This document shows positions 7,626 to 16,682 of a stretch of DNA of 64,000 nucleotides, in pieces. The DNA is from Listeria valentina (GTDB lineage: Bacteria; Bacillota; Bacilli; Lactobacillales; Listeriaceae): assembly GCF_011800755.1 (NCBI RefSeq), contig NZ_JAATJW010000007.1, forward strand, positions 25,037 through 89,036, written 5' to 3'. The notes below the pieces were generated by a model that saw only the letters and a list, made by a program, of their open reading frames with translations, was not told the DNA's origin and did not search any database. A program made the position numbers and the translations under genes. Within the stretch, counting starts at the first letter, position 1. The number at the start of each line of letters is the position of its first letter.

Positions 7626-10388
7626 ATGGATTATAAAGATACGTTATTGATGCCGAAAACTGCATTTCCTATGCGAGGAAATTTGCCAAATAAAGAGCCG
7701 ATTTGGCAAGAAAAATGGGAAAAAGAAAATCTCTATCAAAAAGTTCAAGAAAAAAATGCGGGGCGTCCGACTTACATTTTGCATGATGGTCCTCCATATG
7801 CAAACGGTGAGCTTCACATGGGACACGCGATGAACAAAACCATTAAGGACATTATAGTTCGCTATAAATCGATGGCAGGCTTCAGATCACCTTATGTACC
7901 TGGTTGGGATACACATGGGCTTCCAATCGAACAAGCACTAACTAAAAAAGGCGTGAAACGGAAAGAAATGTCAGTTGCTGAATTCCGTAAGCTTTGTGAA
8001 GAATATGCTTATAAGCAAATCGACTTGCAACGAACAGGTTTCAAGCGCCTTGGTGTAAATGGTGATTGGGAAAATCCTTACATTACATTAAAACCTGAAT
8101 ATGAAGCTGAACAAATTAAAGTGTTTGGGGAAATGGCAAAAAAAGGTTATATCTATAAAGGGAAAAAGCCTGTTTATTGGTCGCCTTCGAGTGAATCAGC
8201 ATTAGCAGAAGCGGAAATCGAATATCATGATAAAAAATCTGCTTCCATTTATGTCGCTTTCGATGTGAAAGATGGCAAGGGAGTCATTGATAACGATACA
8301 AAAATTGTTATTTGGACGACAACTCCATGGACGATTCCAGCTAATATGGGGATTACTGTCAATCCTAATTTAGATTATGCAGTTGTAGAAACAGCTGGAC
8401 AAAAGTATCTCGTAGCCGCTGCACTCGTTGATTCTCTGAAAGAAACGCTCGGTTGGGATGATGGAAAAGTCATTCAAACGGTTCGGGGTAGTGATTTAGA
8501 CCGAGTTGTAGCGAAACATCCGTTTTATGATCGTGATTCACTTGTCATTAACGGTGAACATGCTACAGCAGACGCTGGAACAGGAGCTGTACACACGGCA
8601 CCCGGTCACGGGGAAGATGACTTCATTGTCGGACAAAAATATGGTTTAAATGTGCTAGCACCAATTGATGAAAAAGGTGTCTTTACAGATGAAGCTCCAG
8701 GATTTGAAGGCTTATTCTATGACGAAGCCAATAAAGTGGCGACTGAAAAACTAAAAGAAGTGGGAGCACTTCTAAAACTTGATTTTATTACCCACAGTTA
8801 TCCACATGATTGGCGTACGAAAAAACCAGTTATTTTCCGTGCGACGCCGCAATGGTTTGCTTCAATTAATAAATTCCGTGGTGAATTAATGGATGCAGTT
8901 CAAAAAGTGAACTGGACACCTGCTTGGGGAGAAACTAGACTGTATAACATGGTTCGTGATCGCGGAGATTGGGTCATTTCTCGTCAACGTGCTTGGGGAG
9001 TTCCATTACCGATTTTTTATGCGGAAAATGGCGATGCAATCATCACGGATGAAACGATTCAACATATTTCTGATTTGTTCCGTGAACATGGCTCAAATAT
9101 CTGGTTTGAAAAAGAAGCGAAAGACCTCTTACCAGAAGGGTTTACACATCCATCAAGTCCAAATGGTGAGTTTACGAAAGAACAAGATATCATGGATGTT
9201 TGGTTTGACTCTGGTTCGAGTCATCAAGCTGTATTAGAAGCTAGACCAGAGCTTTCAAGACCTGCAGATCTTTACATGGAAGGTTCTGACCAGTATCGCG
9301 GTTGGTTTAACTCATCGCTTACAACGGCTGTTGCAATGACCGGAGAAGCGCCTTATCGTAATGTGCTTAGTCACGGATTTGCGCTTGACGGGGAAGGTCG
9401 CAAGATGAGTAAATCACTTGGTAACACGATTTTACCAGGAAAAGTAATTAATCAGCTAGGAGCAGACATTGTTCGCTTGTGGGTAGCTTCTGTGGATTAT
9501 CAAGCGGATGTTCGTATCAGCGATGATATCTTAAAACAAGTTTCAGAAGTATATCGAAAAATCCGGAACACAATGCGTTTCTTACTAGGAAATGTGAATG
9601 ACTTCCATCCAGAAAAAGATCAAGTGGCTTTTGAAGAGCTGCGAGAAGTGGATCAATATGTACTCGTTAAATTAGACCACTTGGTTAAAGCTGTATTGAA
9701 TAGTTATGAAAAATTTGAGTTCTCGACGATTTATCATCAAATCAATAATTTCTGTACAGTGCTACTAAGCCAATTCTATATGGATTTTGCGAAAGATGTA
9801 GTTTATATTGAAGCGGCAGACAGCTTGAGCCGCCGTTCAATGCAAACGGTCTTCTATGAATCGGTTGTTGCCTTGACCAAATTGCTTGCACCAATTCTTC
9901 CTCATACAACAGAAGAAGTTTGGGCGAATCTAAATGGGGAAGAAACAACAAGTATTCATCTTGAAGATATGCCAGAATCGCATGATCTTCAAGTGAAAGC
10001 TGGGCTTGAAGAAAAATGGGATGAGTTCATGAAAGTGCGTGACGGCGTTCAAAAGGCGCTGGAAGAAGCTCGAAATGAAAAAATGATCGGGAAATCCATG
10101 CTAGCAAAAGTAACGCTTTATGTGGATGAAACAGGGAAAGCGCTATTTGATTCACTTGAAGGCGACTTTGCACAGCTCTTTATCGTATCTGATTTTGAAC
10201 TAGTCGAAGGACTGGCAAAAGCTCCAGAGACGGCGCTCGAAATTCCGCATGTAGCGGTCCAAATTTCTGTTGCTGAAGGAGAGGTTTGTGAACGTTGCCG
10301 TGTTGTGAAAAAAGATGTGGGTACTGATGAGCATCATCCAACACTATGTGCGCGTTGTGCGGATATTGTAACTAAAAACTATGAATGA
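7626..10388 (+). CDS. ileS: isoleucine--tRNA ligase
   Basis: Class I aminoacyl-tRNA synthetase that charges tRNA-Ile and edits mischarged valine. The 920-aa product has the HIGH-type motif HMGH at 64-67, the CP1 editing domain in the first half (TTPWTIPAN and the [11 protein letters not shown] signature), the KMSKS loop at about 593-597, an anticodon-binding helical domain and a C-terminal zinc-ribbon (CERCRVVKK then CARC). Length matches the bacterial short-type enzyme. Expression should be controlled by the T-box leader, and a strong terminator follows. Confidence 0.98.
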   Translation: MDYKDTLLMPKTAFPMRGNLPNKEPIWQEKWEKENLYQKVQEKNAGRPTYILHDGPPYANGELHMGHAMNKTIKDIIVRYKSMAGFRSPYVPGWDTHGLPIEQALTKKGVKRKEMSVAEFRKLCEEYAYKQIDLQRTGFKRLGVNGDWENPYITLKPEYEAEQIKVFGEMAKKGYIYKGKKPVYWSPSSESALAEAEIEYHDKKSASIYVAFDVKDGKGVIDNDTKIVIWTTTPWTIPANMGITVNPNLDYAVVETAGQKYLVAAALVDSLKETLGWDDGKVIQTVRGSDLDRVVAKHPFYDRDSLVINGEHATADAGTGAVHTAPGHGEDDFIVGQKYGLNVLAPIDEKGVFTDEAPGFEGLFYDEANKVATEKLKEVGALLKLDFITHSYPHDWRTKKPVIFRATPQWFASINKFRGELMDAVQKVNWTPAWGETRLYNMVRDRGDWVISRQRAWGVPLPIFYAENGDAIITDETIQHISDLFREHGSNIWFEKEAKDLLPEGFTHPSSPNGEFTKEQDIMDVWFDSGSSHQAVLEARPELSRPADLYMEGSDQYRGWFNSSLTTAVAMTGEAPYRNVLSHGFALDGEGRKMSKSLGNTILPGKVINQLGADIVRLWVASVDYQADVRISDDILKQVSEVYRKIRNTMRFLLGNVNDFHPEKDQVAFEELREVDQYVLVKLDHLVKAVLNSYEKFEFSTIYHQINNFCTVLLSQFYMDFAKDVVYIEAADSLSRRSMQTVFYESVVALTKLLAPILPHTTEEVWANLNGEETTSIHLEDMPESHDLQVKAGLEEKWDEFMKVRDGVQKALEEARNEKMIGKSMLAKVTLYVDETGKALFDSLEGDFAQLFIVSDFELVEGLAKAPETALEIPHVAVQISVAEGEVCERCRVVKKDVGTDEHHPTLCARCADIVTKNYE

Positions 10389-10400
10389 GTGAAGCTTAGA

Positions 10401-10430
10401 AAGGGCTGCCTCCACTGGCAGCCCTTTTCT
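10401..10430 (+). terminator. terminator after ileS
   Basis: A perfect 10-bp stem (AAGGGCTGCC with GGCAGCCCTT) with a 6-nt loop runs into TTTTCT. Confidence 0.9.
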
Positions 10431-10449
10431 AGTCACGTTCATTAGAATA

Positions 10450-10458
10450 TGATACAAT
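10450..10458 (+). promoter_or_regulatory. dapF promoter (extended -10)
   Basis: TGA followed by TACAAT at 10453-10458 lies 30 nt before the dapF start and just after the ileS terminator. The -35 is weak. Confidence 0.5.
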
Positions 10459-10487
10459 ATAGCTAAAAATTTGGAAGGGTGAACACG

Positions 10488-11474
10488 TTGAAGCTGGATT
10501 TTATTAAAGTTCACGGGTCACAAAATGACTTTTTTATCTTGGATGAAAGAAAGAACGAGCTTGGCGCATGGACGGATGCCAAAAAAGCGCTTCTTGCCCA
10601 AAAGTTGTGTGATCGTTCGCATATGCTTGGCGGTGCTGATGGGATTTTGCTTGTCGGAGAAGGGGATTCTGGAACAATTGGAAAGATGCGTGTTTTCAAT
10701 TCAGACGGTTCAGAAGCTTCGATGTGCGGAAATGGTCTCAGGACGGTAGCGCGTTATTTGTTAGAAGAAAACGGGTTAGAGGAAGCGAAAGTAGAAACCA
10801 TGAAAGCGGATCTTCAAGTGAAGAAAAGCAATTCACTAGGATTTGGAATTCCTACTTTTGAAGTGGAAATTTCTCCGGTGCTGTTTACACCAAGCAGTTT
10901 GCCTTTTCATTATCAAGGAGACCAACTTTTTGATGAAGTGATACCAGAACTAGATCCAGAATTGCATTTTTCTGCTGTGGCTGTGCCGAATCCACATTTG
11001 ATTAGTTTTGTTTCGAAAGAGACGCTTGCATCGGATAAACAAGAGAAGCTTGCAAGTTACTTAAATGGTGAAAATCCATATTTTCCAGATGGTGTCAATG
11101 TTAGCTTTGCTCATCGTCTTTCGGAAAATCAAATTTTTGTTCGAACCTTTGAACGAGGTGTTGGCTTCACGAATGCTTGTGGCACGGCGATGTCGGCCTC
11201 GAGTCTGATTAAAAAGTTGCTAGACCATGATAAACTGGAAGAAGCGCTTGAAGTGTATAACGACGGCGGTATGGTGAAAGTAACAGCGGAGAAAACAAAT
11301 GGGTCTTTTTCATTACATTTGATTGGTAATGCCACTTTCACAGATAAAGGAACCATTGAAATTTCTGAAGATGGAGCAAGCGTTTCGCTACTTTCTACGG
11401 AAAAAACGAATGAACAAGAAGGTTACTTGCAACTTGTTGAACAAGTTAAAGCATTTTTGCAGCAAGTAAAGTAA
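10488..11474 (+). CDS. dapF: diaminopimelate epimerase
   Basis: Converts LL- to meso-diaminopimelate for lysine and peptidoglycan synthesis in the cytoplasm. The product has both catalytic cysteine motifs: SMCGNGLRTVARY (first cysteine about residue 83) and FTNACGTAMSAS (second about 225). The family usually reads ACGTGA at the second site, so the TAM variant is a small deviation. I choose the TTG at 10488, spaced 6 nt after GGAAGGGTG, giving 328 aa beginning MKLDFIKVHGSQNDFF. The C-terminal tail is longer than in many homologues. The next gene follows after 10 nt. Confidence 0.93.
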   Translation: MKLDFIKVHGSQNDFFILDERKNELGAWTDAKKALLAQKLCDRSHMLGGADGILLVGEGDSGTIGKMRVFNSDGSEASMCGNGLRTVARYLLEENGLEEAKVETMKADLQVKKSNSLGFGIPTFEVEISPVLFTPSSLPFHYQGDQLFDEVIPELDPELHFSAVAVPNPHLISFVSKETLASDKQEKLASYLNGENPYFPDGVNVSFAHRLSENQIFVRTFERGVGFTNACGTAMSASSLIKKLLDHDKLEEALEVYNDGGMVKVTAEKTNGSFSLHLIGNATFTDKGTIEISEDGASVSLLSTEKTNEQEGYLQLVEQVKAFLQQVK

Positions 11475-11484
11475 GGAGAAGAGA

Positions 11485-12183
11485 ATGAATTCAAATGGAA
11501 AAAAAGCTTTGCCGTTACTCGTTATCGGAGTGATTGCTTTGATTGCGTTTATTTTTGAGGCGGTAAGTGTGGCAAAAAGTAGTAATTGGGTGGCAAAGTT
11601 TGATTTAAGCTGGATCGCCCGGATTCGCGACGGACATATTGAAGCGGGAACGACGAAACTAGTAAAATTTTTAACGCATTTTGGATCTGCTGAATATGTG
11701 ATCGTTATGACGATTATTGTTGTCATCGTCTTATTCATTTTACGGAAGTTTACTGTTGGATTATGGTTTGGGGGCACAGTTCTGTTTTGTGGCGTCGTGC
11801 TCAACTACTTACTAAAACATTTTGTTGAACGTAGTCGCCCGGATGCATCTAACTGGCTGATCTCTGAGACAGGCTTTAGTTATCCGAGTGGACATGCTAC
11901 GGCAACATCTATTTTTTATGGTTTAGCCGCATTATTTTTGATTTTTACAGTTCGACAAATCTGGGCGAAAATCGTCATTGGCGCACTAGGACTCTTTGTG
12001 ATTTTCTATATCTTATATTCACGAATTTATTTAGGGGTGCATTATCCAACCGATGTACTTGGCGGATTTTTGTTTGGGATGGCTTCGATTTTTATTTCAA
12101 CAGGTGTTTACTTCCTTGTTCGAAAACCGCTCCATCAATTGTTAACCAAGTGGCGGCTTAAAGATCTAAGTAAAGTGGAATAA
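11485..12183 (+). CDS. PAP2-family membrane phosphatase
   Basis: Integral membrane phosphatase of the type-2 phosphatidic acid phosphatase superfamily; likely substrates are undecaprenyl pyrophosphate or phosphatidylglycerophosphate, which the sequence alone cannot decide. The 232-aa protein shows about six membrane helices and the three catalytic motifs in order: KHFVERSRP (about 112-120), SYPSGHATAT (about 132-141) and SRIYLGVHYPTD (about 179-190). The ATG follows AAGGAG and the gene is 10 nt downstream of dapF, so the two are probably co-transcribed. A strong hairpin terminator follows. Confidence 0.88.
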   Translation: MNSNGKKALPLLVIGVIALIAFIFEAVSVAKSSNWVAKFDLSWIARIRDGHIEAGTTKLVKFLTHFGSAEYVIVMTIIVVIVLFILRKFTVGLWFGGTVLFCGVVLNYLLKHFVERSRPDASNWLISETGFSYPSGHATATSIFYGLAALFLIFTVRQIWAKIVIGALGLFVIFYILYSRIYLGVHYPTDVLGGFLFGMASIFISTGVYFLVRKPLHQLLTKWRLKDLSKVE

Positions 12184-12195
12184 ATCGACTTAGTT

Positions 12196-12240
12196 GCATC
12201 TTTCAAAGGAGCGTAATGGTTCTTTTGAAAGATGCTTTTT
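12196..12240 (+). terminator. terminator after the PAP2 gene
   Basis: GCATCTTTCAAA pairs with TTTGAAAGATGC and is followed by TTTTT. Confidence 0.88.
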
Positions 12241-12298
12241 AATGTGTATTTAAAGTAAGTTCGCGAATTTTCAAAATGTAAACGCCACTATTTTTCTC

Positions 12299-12327
12299 TT
12301 GCAATTTCCTAGGATAAGCGTTAAGAT
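12299..12327 (+). promoter_or_regulatory. cold-shock gene promoter
   Basis: TTGCAA (12299-12304) and TAAGAT (12322-12327) are separated by 17 nt. Transcription would begin near 12334, giving a leader of about 218 nt, the long 5' UTR typical of cold-shock mRNAs. Confidence 0.6.
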
Positions 12328-12383
12328 AGAACTGTTGATAAGAAAATATGGTTTTACAAGTTGTATTTGTAGAGAACGGAAAT

Positions 12384-12452
12384 ATTCACATGTTATAAAG
12401 AGTATTCAAGCTTTTATCATATGAATACTTTTTATAATATGTGAATTTTTTT
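12384..12452 (+). other. 25-bp hairpin with T run in the csp leader (attenuator or thermosensor candidate)
   Basis: Positions 12384-12408 pair with 12422-12446 over 25 bp with only two G:U wobbles and a 13-nt loop, followed by a T run to 12450 and beyond. It lies about 50-115 nt into the predicted leader. It has the form of an intrinsic terminator but precedes the csp coding region, so it may be an attenuator, a temperature-sensitive structure, or the end of a short RNA of about 115 nt. Confidence 0.7.
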
Positions 12453-12551
12453 ATGAAAAACACGCAAGGGCTTGTTGATTAGCTTGGCCAGTTTGTTTTT
12501 TATTTGAAAACCCATATTAAGTAAATTATTTTTTTGGAGGTCTGTGGAAAC

Positions 12552-12749
12552 ATGACAGGTAAGGTAAAATGGTTCAACAGTGAAAAAGGATTTGGATTTA
12601 TCGAAGTTGAAGGCGGAGACGACGTTTTCGTACATTTCAGTGCGATCCAAGAAGAAGGTTTCAAAAGCCTAGAAGAAGGTCAAGAAGTTGAATTTGACGT
12701 TGTTGAAGGTCAGCGTGGCCCTCAAGCTGAAAACGTAACTAAACTATAA
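12552..12749 (+). CDS. cold-shock protein (CspB/CspD type)
   Basis: Small single-stranded nucleic-acid-binding protein of 65 residues that melts RNA structure at low temperature and acts as a stress chaperone. The sequence has both RNA-binding motifs, KGFGFIEV (RNP1) and VFVHFSAI (RNP2), and the family ending [12 protein letters not shown] place the start at the ATG following GGAGG with an 11-nt gap; an upstream in-frame codon would add a nonconserved stretch. The position between the dapF/PAP2 genes and alsS matches where I recall L. monocytogenes cspB. Confidence 0.95.
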   Translation: MTGKVKWFNSEKGFGFIEVEGGDDVFVHFSAIQEEGFKSLEEGQEVEFDVVEGQRGPQAENVTKL

Positions 12750-12789
12750 TTTCAGTTTTAGGTAGAGAAACAAAAGAATGAACGAAGTA

Positions 12790-12824
12790 TCTAGCAGCTT
12801 TTTAGAAAGTTGCTAGATTTTTTT
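12790..12824 (+). terminator. terminator after the cold-shock gene
   Basis: TCTAGCAGCTTT pairs with AAAGTTGCTAGA around TTAG, followed by a T tract. Confidence 0.9.
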
Positions 12825-12845
12825 ATTTAATTGAAACACATTGTA

Positions 12846-12942
12846 AAACAGTTTTTCGATTCTTGTATAACAGTTTGTTGATTTTGGCTCTTGATTAAAC
12901 TTAGTTTTTCTATATAATAAGAAAGTATAGTTTAAACTGTTT
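12846..12942 (+). promoter_or_regulatory. three AAAC-W-GTTT elements flanking the alsS promoter
   Basis: Near-palindromic 9-mers occur at 12846-12854 (AAACAGTTT), 12868-12876 (TAACAGTTT) and 12934-12942 (AAACTGTTT, the inverted form). The first two sit in 14-nt direct repeats TTGTAWAACAGTTT 22 bp apart. The third lies just after the -10 box, 66 bp from the second. They look like operator sites; the cognate regulator is not identified. Confidence 0.5.
12891..12918 (+). promoter_or_regulatory. alsS promoter
   Basis: TTGATT (12891-12896) and TATAAT (12913-12918) with 16-nt spacing, about 65 nt before the alsS start. Confidence 0.75.
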
Positions 12943-12984
12943 TAATGAAAATTTAAAACAAAGTGATACAGGAGATGAAACGAA

Positions 12985-14667
12985 TTGGAAAAGAAGCAGG
13001 AACAATTTGATGATAAAACTGGAGCGGATCTTGTCGTTGATAGCTTAATCAACCAGGGTGTAACACACGTTTTTGGAATACCTGGAGCAAAAATTGATAA
13101 AGTATTTGACGTGATGGAAGAACGTGGCCCTGAGCTTATTGTGAGCCGTCACGAACAAAATGCTACATTTATGGCAGCGGCTGTTGGACGTCTAACTGGA
13201 AAACCAGGTGTAGTACTTGTGACAAGTGGACCCGGTGCTTCAAATCTCGCGACTGGACTTGTAACGGCTACATCTGAAGGAGATCCAGTTGTAGCGATTG
13301 CGGGAAATGTGGGCAGACAAGACCGATTAAAAAGAACGCACCAATCGATGGACAATGCGGCTCTTTTTAAATCAATTACGAAATATAGTGAAGAAGTGGT
13401 CGATGCCAAAAATATTCCTGAAGCGCTTTCGAATGCTTTTCGAGCTGCTGAAGAACCTCGGCAAGGTGGGGCGTTTATCAGTTTGCCACAGGACATTGTG
13501 ACGGAAGAGCACGTTCCGGCAAAAGCGATTCGTTCGCTTGCTCGACCAAAAACGGGTCCGGCAACCAAAGAACAAGTTGCTAAACTTATCACACGGCTGA
13601 AAAAAGCCAAACTCCCGGTCCTTCTTCTTGGTATGCGTGCAAGTAGTCCAGAAGTAACTGCATCAATTCGCCGTTTGTTGCAAAAAACAAGCATTCCGGT
13701 GGTAGAGACGTTTCAGGCAGCGGGTGTCATTTCTCGTGAGTTAGAAAGCAATTTCTTCGGGCGTGTTGGGCTGTTCCGGAATCAACCGGGAGATATTCTT
13801 CTCAGCAAAGCCGATCTCGTTATTACGGTTGGCTATGACCCGATCGAATATGAACCAAAAGCTTGGAATGCATCTTCTGATCGGACGATTGTGCATATTG
13901 ATGATATTATTGCCGAAATCGACCATTATTATCAACCGGTCACAGAGCTTGTAGGGAACATTTCGCTGACGCTCGACCGGATTAATGCAAAATTCGATGG
14001 GCTAGAACTTGGGGAAGCGGAGCAGGAAATTTTAAGAGGCTTGCATGAGCAGCTTGAACAACGTGATATTCCGAGTGAACCCGATGAAACCAATTTAGTT
14101 CACCCGCTTTCTGTGATTGAATCGCTACGCTCTAAAATTGACGATGATGTTACAGTAACGGTCGATGTTGGTTCCCATTATATTTGGATGGCGCGGCATT
14201 TCCGTTCTTATGAACCGCGGAGATTGCTATTCAGTAATGGCATGCAAACACTTGGTGTTGCACTTCCGTGGGGAATTGCTGCGGGATTAGTTCGCCCGGG
14301 TGAAAAAGTGGTATCTATTTCTGGTGATGGTGGCTTCTTGTTTTCTGCAATGGAGCTAGAAACAGCTGTTAGACTCAGAATCCCGCTTGTTCATTTGATT
14401 TGGAATGATGGAAGTTACGATATGGTAGCTTTCCAACAAAAAATGAAATACGGAAAAGAAGCAGCTGTTCGCTTTGGTGGAGTAGATTTCGTGAAGTATG
14501 CGGAAAGCTTTGGGGCCAAGGGACTTCGTGTTGAGCGCCCTCAAGATTTGGATGCTGTTCTTACTGAAGCTCTTCAATCTGAAGGTCCTGTGATAGTAGA
14601 TATTCCAATTGACTATCGTGAAAACATCAAGTTGGGTGAATCGCTTCTCCCAGATCAATTCTATTAA
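12985..14667 (+). CDS. alsS: catabolic acetolactate synthase
   Basis: Thiamine-diphosphate enzyme that condenses two pyruvates to 2-acetolactate, the first step of the acetoin branch. The 560-aa product has the catalytic glutamate in SRHEQNA (about 54), the pyrimidine- and PP-domain motifs and the ThDP/Mg signature [16 protein letters not shown] through WNDGSYD (about 447-478). It lacks the FAD-dependent features and regulatory partner of the anabolic enzyme, and fits AlsS. It starts at TTG after AGGAG. The matching decarboxylase, budA, is about 3.4 kb away on the other strand. Confidence 0.94.
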   Translation: MEKKQEQFDDKTGADLVVDSLINQGVTHVFGIPGAKIDKVFDVMEERGPELIVSRHEQNATFMAAAVGRLTGKPGVVLVTSGPGASNLATGLVTATSEGDPVVAIAGNVGRQDRLKRTHQSMDNAALFKSITKYSEEVVDAKNIPEALSNAFRAAEEPRQGGAFISLPQDIVTEEHVPAKAIRSLARPKTGPATKEQVAKLITRLKKAKLPVLLLGMRASSPEVTASIRRLLQKTSIPVVETFQAAGVISRELESNFFGRVGLFRNQPGDILLSKADLVITVGYDPIEYEPKAWNASSDRTIVHIDDIIAEIDHYYQPVTELVGNISLTLDRINAKFDGLELGEAEQEILRGLHEQLEQRDIPSEPDETNLVHPLSVIESLRSKIDDDVTVTVDVGSHYIWMARHFRSYEPRRLLFSNGMQTLGVALPWGIAAGLVRPGEKVVSISGDGGFLFSAMELETAVRLRIPLVHLIWNDGSYDMVAFQQKMKYGKEAAVRFGGVDFVKYAESFGAKGLRVERPQDLDAVLTEALQSEGPVIVDIPIDYRENIKLGESLLPDQFY

Positions 14668-14676
14668 GTTTAACTA

Positions 14677-14714
14677 AAAAGCAAGAATGGGGTTTCCTCC
14701 ATTCTTGCTTTTTT
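14677..14714 (+). terminator. terminator after alsS
   Basis: AAAAAGCAAGAATGG pairs with CCATTCTTGCTTTTT around an 8-nt loop, with a T run; the flanking A run makes it potentially bidirectional. Confidence 0.92.
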
Positions 14715-14748
14715 GGTTGTTTACATTTGGAAATTTCCGTAAGAATCG

Positions 14749-14777
14749 TTGAAATTGCATGCGATCTAGAGTAAGAT
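14749..14777 (+). promoter_or_regulatory. deoC promoter
   Basis: TTGAAA (14749-14754) and TAAGAT (14772-14777) with 17-nt spacing, about 30 nt before the start codon. A 10-bp palindrome GGAAATTTCC lies at 14729-14738 just upstream. Confidence 0.6.
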
Positions 14778-14806
14778 ACAGTTAGGATAAAACAAAGGAG
14801 TTTTGA

Positions 14807-15472
14807 ATGATGAATATTGCCAAAATGATTGATCATACTGCGCTTAAGCCAGAAACGACAAAAGAGCAAATTGAAAAGCTAACGGAAGAAGCTAAAACTT
14901 ACCAATTTGCTTCGGTTTGTGTGAACCCTACTTGGGTTAAATTTGCGAGCAGCCAACTTGCAGATTCTGGTGTGGATACGTGTACAGTGATTGGTTTTCC
15001 GCTTGGAGCGAATACTTCTAGTGTGAAAGCTTTTGAAACAAAAGATGCCATTTTAAATGGAGCAACGGAAGTAGATATGGTCATTAATATCGGCGCGCTA
15101 AAAGAGGGAAATGATGCGTTTGTTGAAGAAGATATCAAGGCTGTTGTAGAAGCAGCTGATGGAACACTTGTTAAAGTGATCATCGAAACTTGCCTTTTGA
15201 CGGATGAAGAGAAGGTTCGTGCTTGCAAGCTTGCGGTGAAAGCAGGAGCTGATTTTGTGAAAACATCTACTGGGTTCAGCTCTGGTGGTGCAACTGTTCA
15301 TGATATCAAGCTTATGCGTGAAACGGTCGGACCGGATATTGGTGTGAAAGCTTCTGGTGGGATTCGGACAAAAGAAGATGTTTTGAAAATGATTGATGCA
15401 GGAGCAACGCGTATTGGAGCAAGTGCTGGCGTAGCGATTGTTTCAGGTGAAGCGGGCACATCAGATTATTAA
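14807..15472 (+). CDS. deoC: deoxyribose-phosphate aldolase
   Basis: Class I aldolase cleaving 2-deoxyribose-5-phosphate to acetaldehyde and glyceraldehyde-3-phosphate, the last step of deoxyribonucleoside catabolism. The 221-aa TIM-barrel protein has [11 protein letters not shown] at the start, the conserved aspartate region [14 protein letters not shown] and the Schiff-base lysine in [13 protein letters not shown] (about 150). Two adjacent ATGs are possible (14807 or 14810); homologues that I recall fit the second. It lies upstream of a LacI regulator and pdp, which feed the same pathway. Confidence 0.95.
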   Translation: MMNIAKMIDHTALKPETTKEQIEKLTEEAKTYQFASVCVNPTWVKFASSQLADSGVDTCTVIGFPLGANTSSVKAFETKDAILNGATEVDMVINIGALKEGNDAFVEEDIKAVVEAADGTLVKVIIETCLLTDEEKVRACKLAVKAGADFVKTSTGFSSGGATVHDIKLMRETVGPDIGVKASGGIRTKEDVLKMIDAGATRIGASAGVAIVSGEAGTSDY

Positions 15473-15475
15473 GTA

Positions 15476-15517
15476 AATGCATCCAAATCAAGAGATTTGG
15501 ATGCATTTTTGTTTTTT
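15476..15517 (+). terminator. terminator after deoC
   Basis: ATGCATCCAAATC pairs with GATTTGGATGCAT around AAGA and is followed by a T-rich run. Confidence 0.9.
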
Positions 15518-15581
15518 CTTTCCTAATGGAAGCTTTTATGTGAAAATGTAGGGAGAGCATATTGGAAAGCGAGGGATTCGG

Positions 15582-16613
15582 TTGAGCACGACGATTCGAG
15601 AAATTGCCGAAAAAACAGGAGTGTCGATTACGACCATTTCACAGATTTTAAATGGAAAAGGGGAACGGTTTAGCGAAGTGACAAGGAAAAAAGTCCTTCA
15701 TGCAGCTGAACAGATGAAGTATAAACCGAATTTTTTCGCTAAAAATATGATCAAAAATCACACGAACACGATTGGCATGGTTGTTCCCGAAGTAACGGAT
15801 GCTTTCTTTTCGCAGCTAGTAAAAGGAGCAGAAGATTATTTAAACGGGGAAGGGTATATGATCATGCTTTGCAACTCGTCGAATGACACGAAAAGAGAAG
15901 ATCACTACATTGAAGAATTGCTGCATCGTGCCGTAGATGGACTGATTATCGCAAGTCCGCACATTCTCGATTCAGAAGTCTTTACGCGTCTAAAGGATAA
16001 GCGTTGTCCGTTTATTTTACTTGATCGCGAACGAAATGAGCGGCAAGAGGGAAGGATCGCCGTTGATGATTTTGCTGGAGGCTACGAGGCCACAAAACAC
16101 TTGATCGATTTAGGCCACCGGGACATTGGGATTATCGTTTCAGATGCGTCCTTTTATAATGTGTTTGAACGATTTGAAGGTTACCGAAAAGCCATGAAAG
16201 AACATAGTTTGCCGGTTTTAGAAAAATGGATCGTAAGTGGCGATCAAACGATGCAAGGCGGCTTGGATGCTACAAGGAAGCTGTTTGAACAAGATGCGCA
16301 GGTGACGGCTATTTTTGCGACGAACGATTTGATGGCAACGGGAGCTTATCGTTATGCGCATGAAGAAGGGATCGCTATCCCAGAAGACCTTTCTGTCATT
16401 GGCTTTGATGATATTGAATTAGCGGCTTTTATGACGCCACCATTAACGACAATTCGGCAACCGATATATGAAATGGGAGCAATCGCGGCAAAAGCTCTTC
16501 TAGGGAAAATTGAACATCCCGAAGAAGCGATGCCAAATCATTTGCTCAAATTGAATTTGATTGAAAGAAGCAGCACGAAAAGATTTGACAGTGGAAGCTC
16601 TTCTACCGTATAG
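15582..16613 (+). CDS. LacI-family transcriptional regulator
   Basis: Sugar- or nucleoside-responsive repressor. The 343-aa protein has a LacI helix-turn-helix (TIREIAEKTGVSITTISQILNGKG, residues 3-27), the hinge KYKPNFFAKNMIKN, and a periplasmic-binding-protein-like effector domain (IGMVVPEVTDAFFSQLVKGAEDY onward, ending GFDDIELAAFMTPPLTTIRQP). The TTG start follows GAGGGATTCGG. Its position between deoC and pdp, and a LacI-type operator directly upstream of pdp, suggest it controls deoxyribonucleoside or pentose use. The effector cannot be read from sequence. Confidence 0.9.
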   Translation: MSTTIREIAEKTGVSITTISQILNGKGERFSEVTRKKVLHAAEQMKYKPNFFAKNMIKNHTNTIGMVVPEVTDAFFSQLVKGAEDYLNGEGYMIMLCNSSNDTKREDHYIEELLHRAVDGLIIASPHILDSEVFTRLKDKRCPFILLDRERNERQEGRIAVDDFAGGYEATKHLIDLGHRDIGIIVSDASFYNVFERFEGYRKAMKEHSLPVLEKWIVSGDQTMQGGLDATRKLFEQDAQVTAIFATNDLMATGAYRYAHEEGIAIPEDLSVIGFDDIELAAFMTPPLTTIRQPIYEMGAIAAKALLGKIEHPEEAMPNHLLKLNLIERSSTKRFDSGSSSTV

Positions 16614-16614
16614 T
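16585..16614 (+). promoter_or_regulatory. pdp promoter inside the 3' end of the LacI gene
   Basis: A consensus TTGACA (16585-16590) and TATAGT (16609-16614) are spaced 18 nt apart, overlapping the last codons of the regulator gene and pointing toward pdp. Confidence 0.72.
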
Positions 16615-16646
16615 GAAGGAGAAATGAGCTTTCCATTTTTATGGTT

Positions 16647-16662
16647 AGTAAAACGGTTTACT
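16647..16662 (+). promoter_or_regulatory. LacI-family operator upstream of pdp
   Basis: AGTAAAACGGTTTACT is a 16-bp palindrome with a single mismatched pair and the central CG typical of LacI-family sites. It lies about 25-40 nt downstream of the expected start site of the pdp promoter, so bound repressor would act as a block. Confidence 0.7.
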
Positions 16663-16682
16663 TAAGAAAGGACGTGCTTTAA

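Noticed and set aside
12264..12281. Catabolite (cre) site TGTAAACGCCACTA before the csp promoter
   Set aside because: It has two mismatches to the consensus, including the second half, and the context gives no reason for it.
13149..13694. 181-codon open frame on the minus strand within alsS
   Set aside because: It is antisense to a conserved gene, has serine/proline-rich random-like composition and no ribosome binding site.
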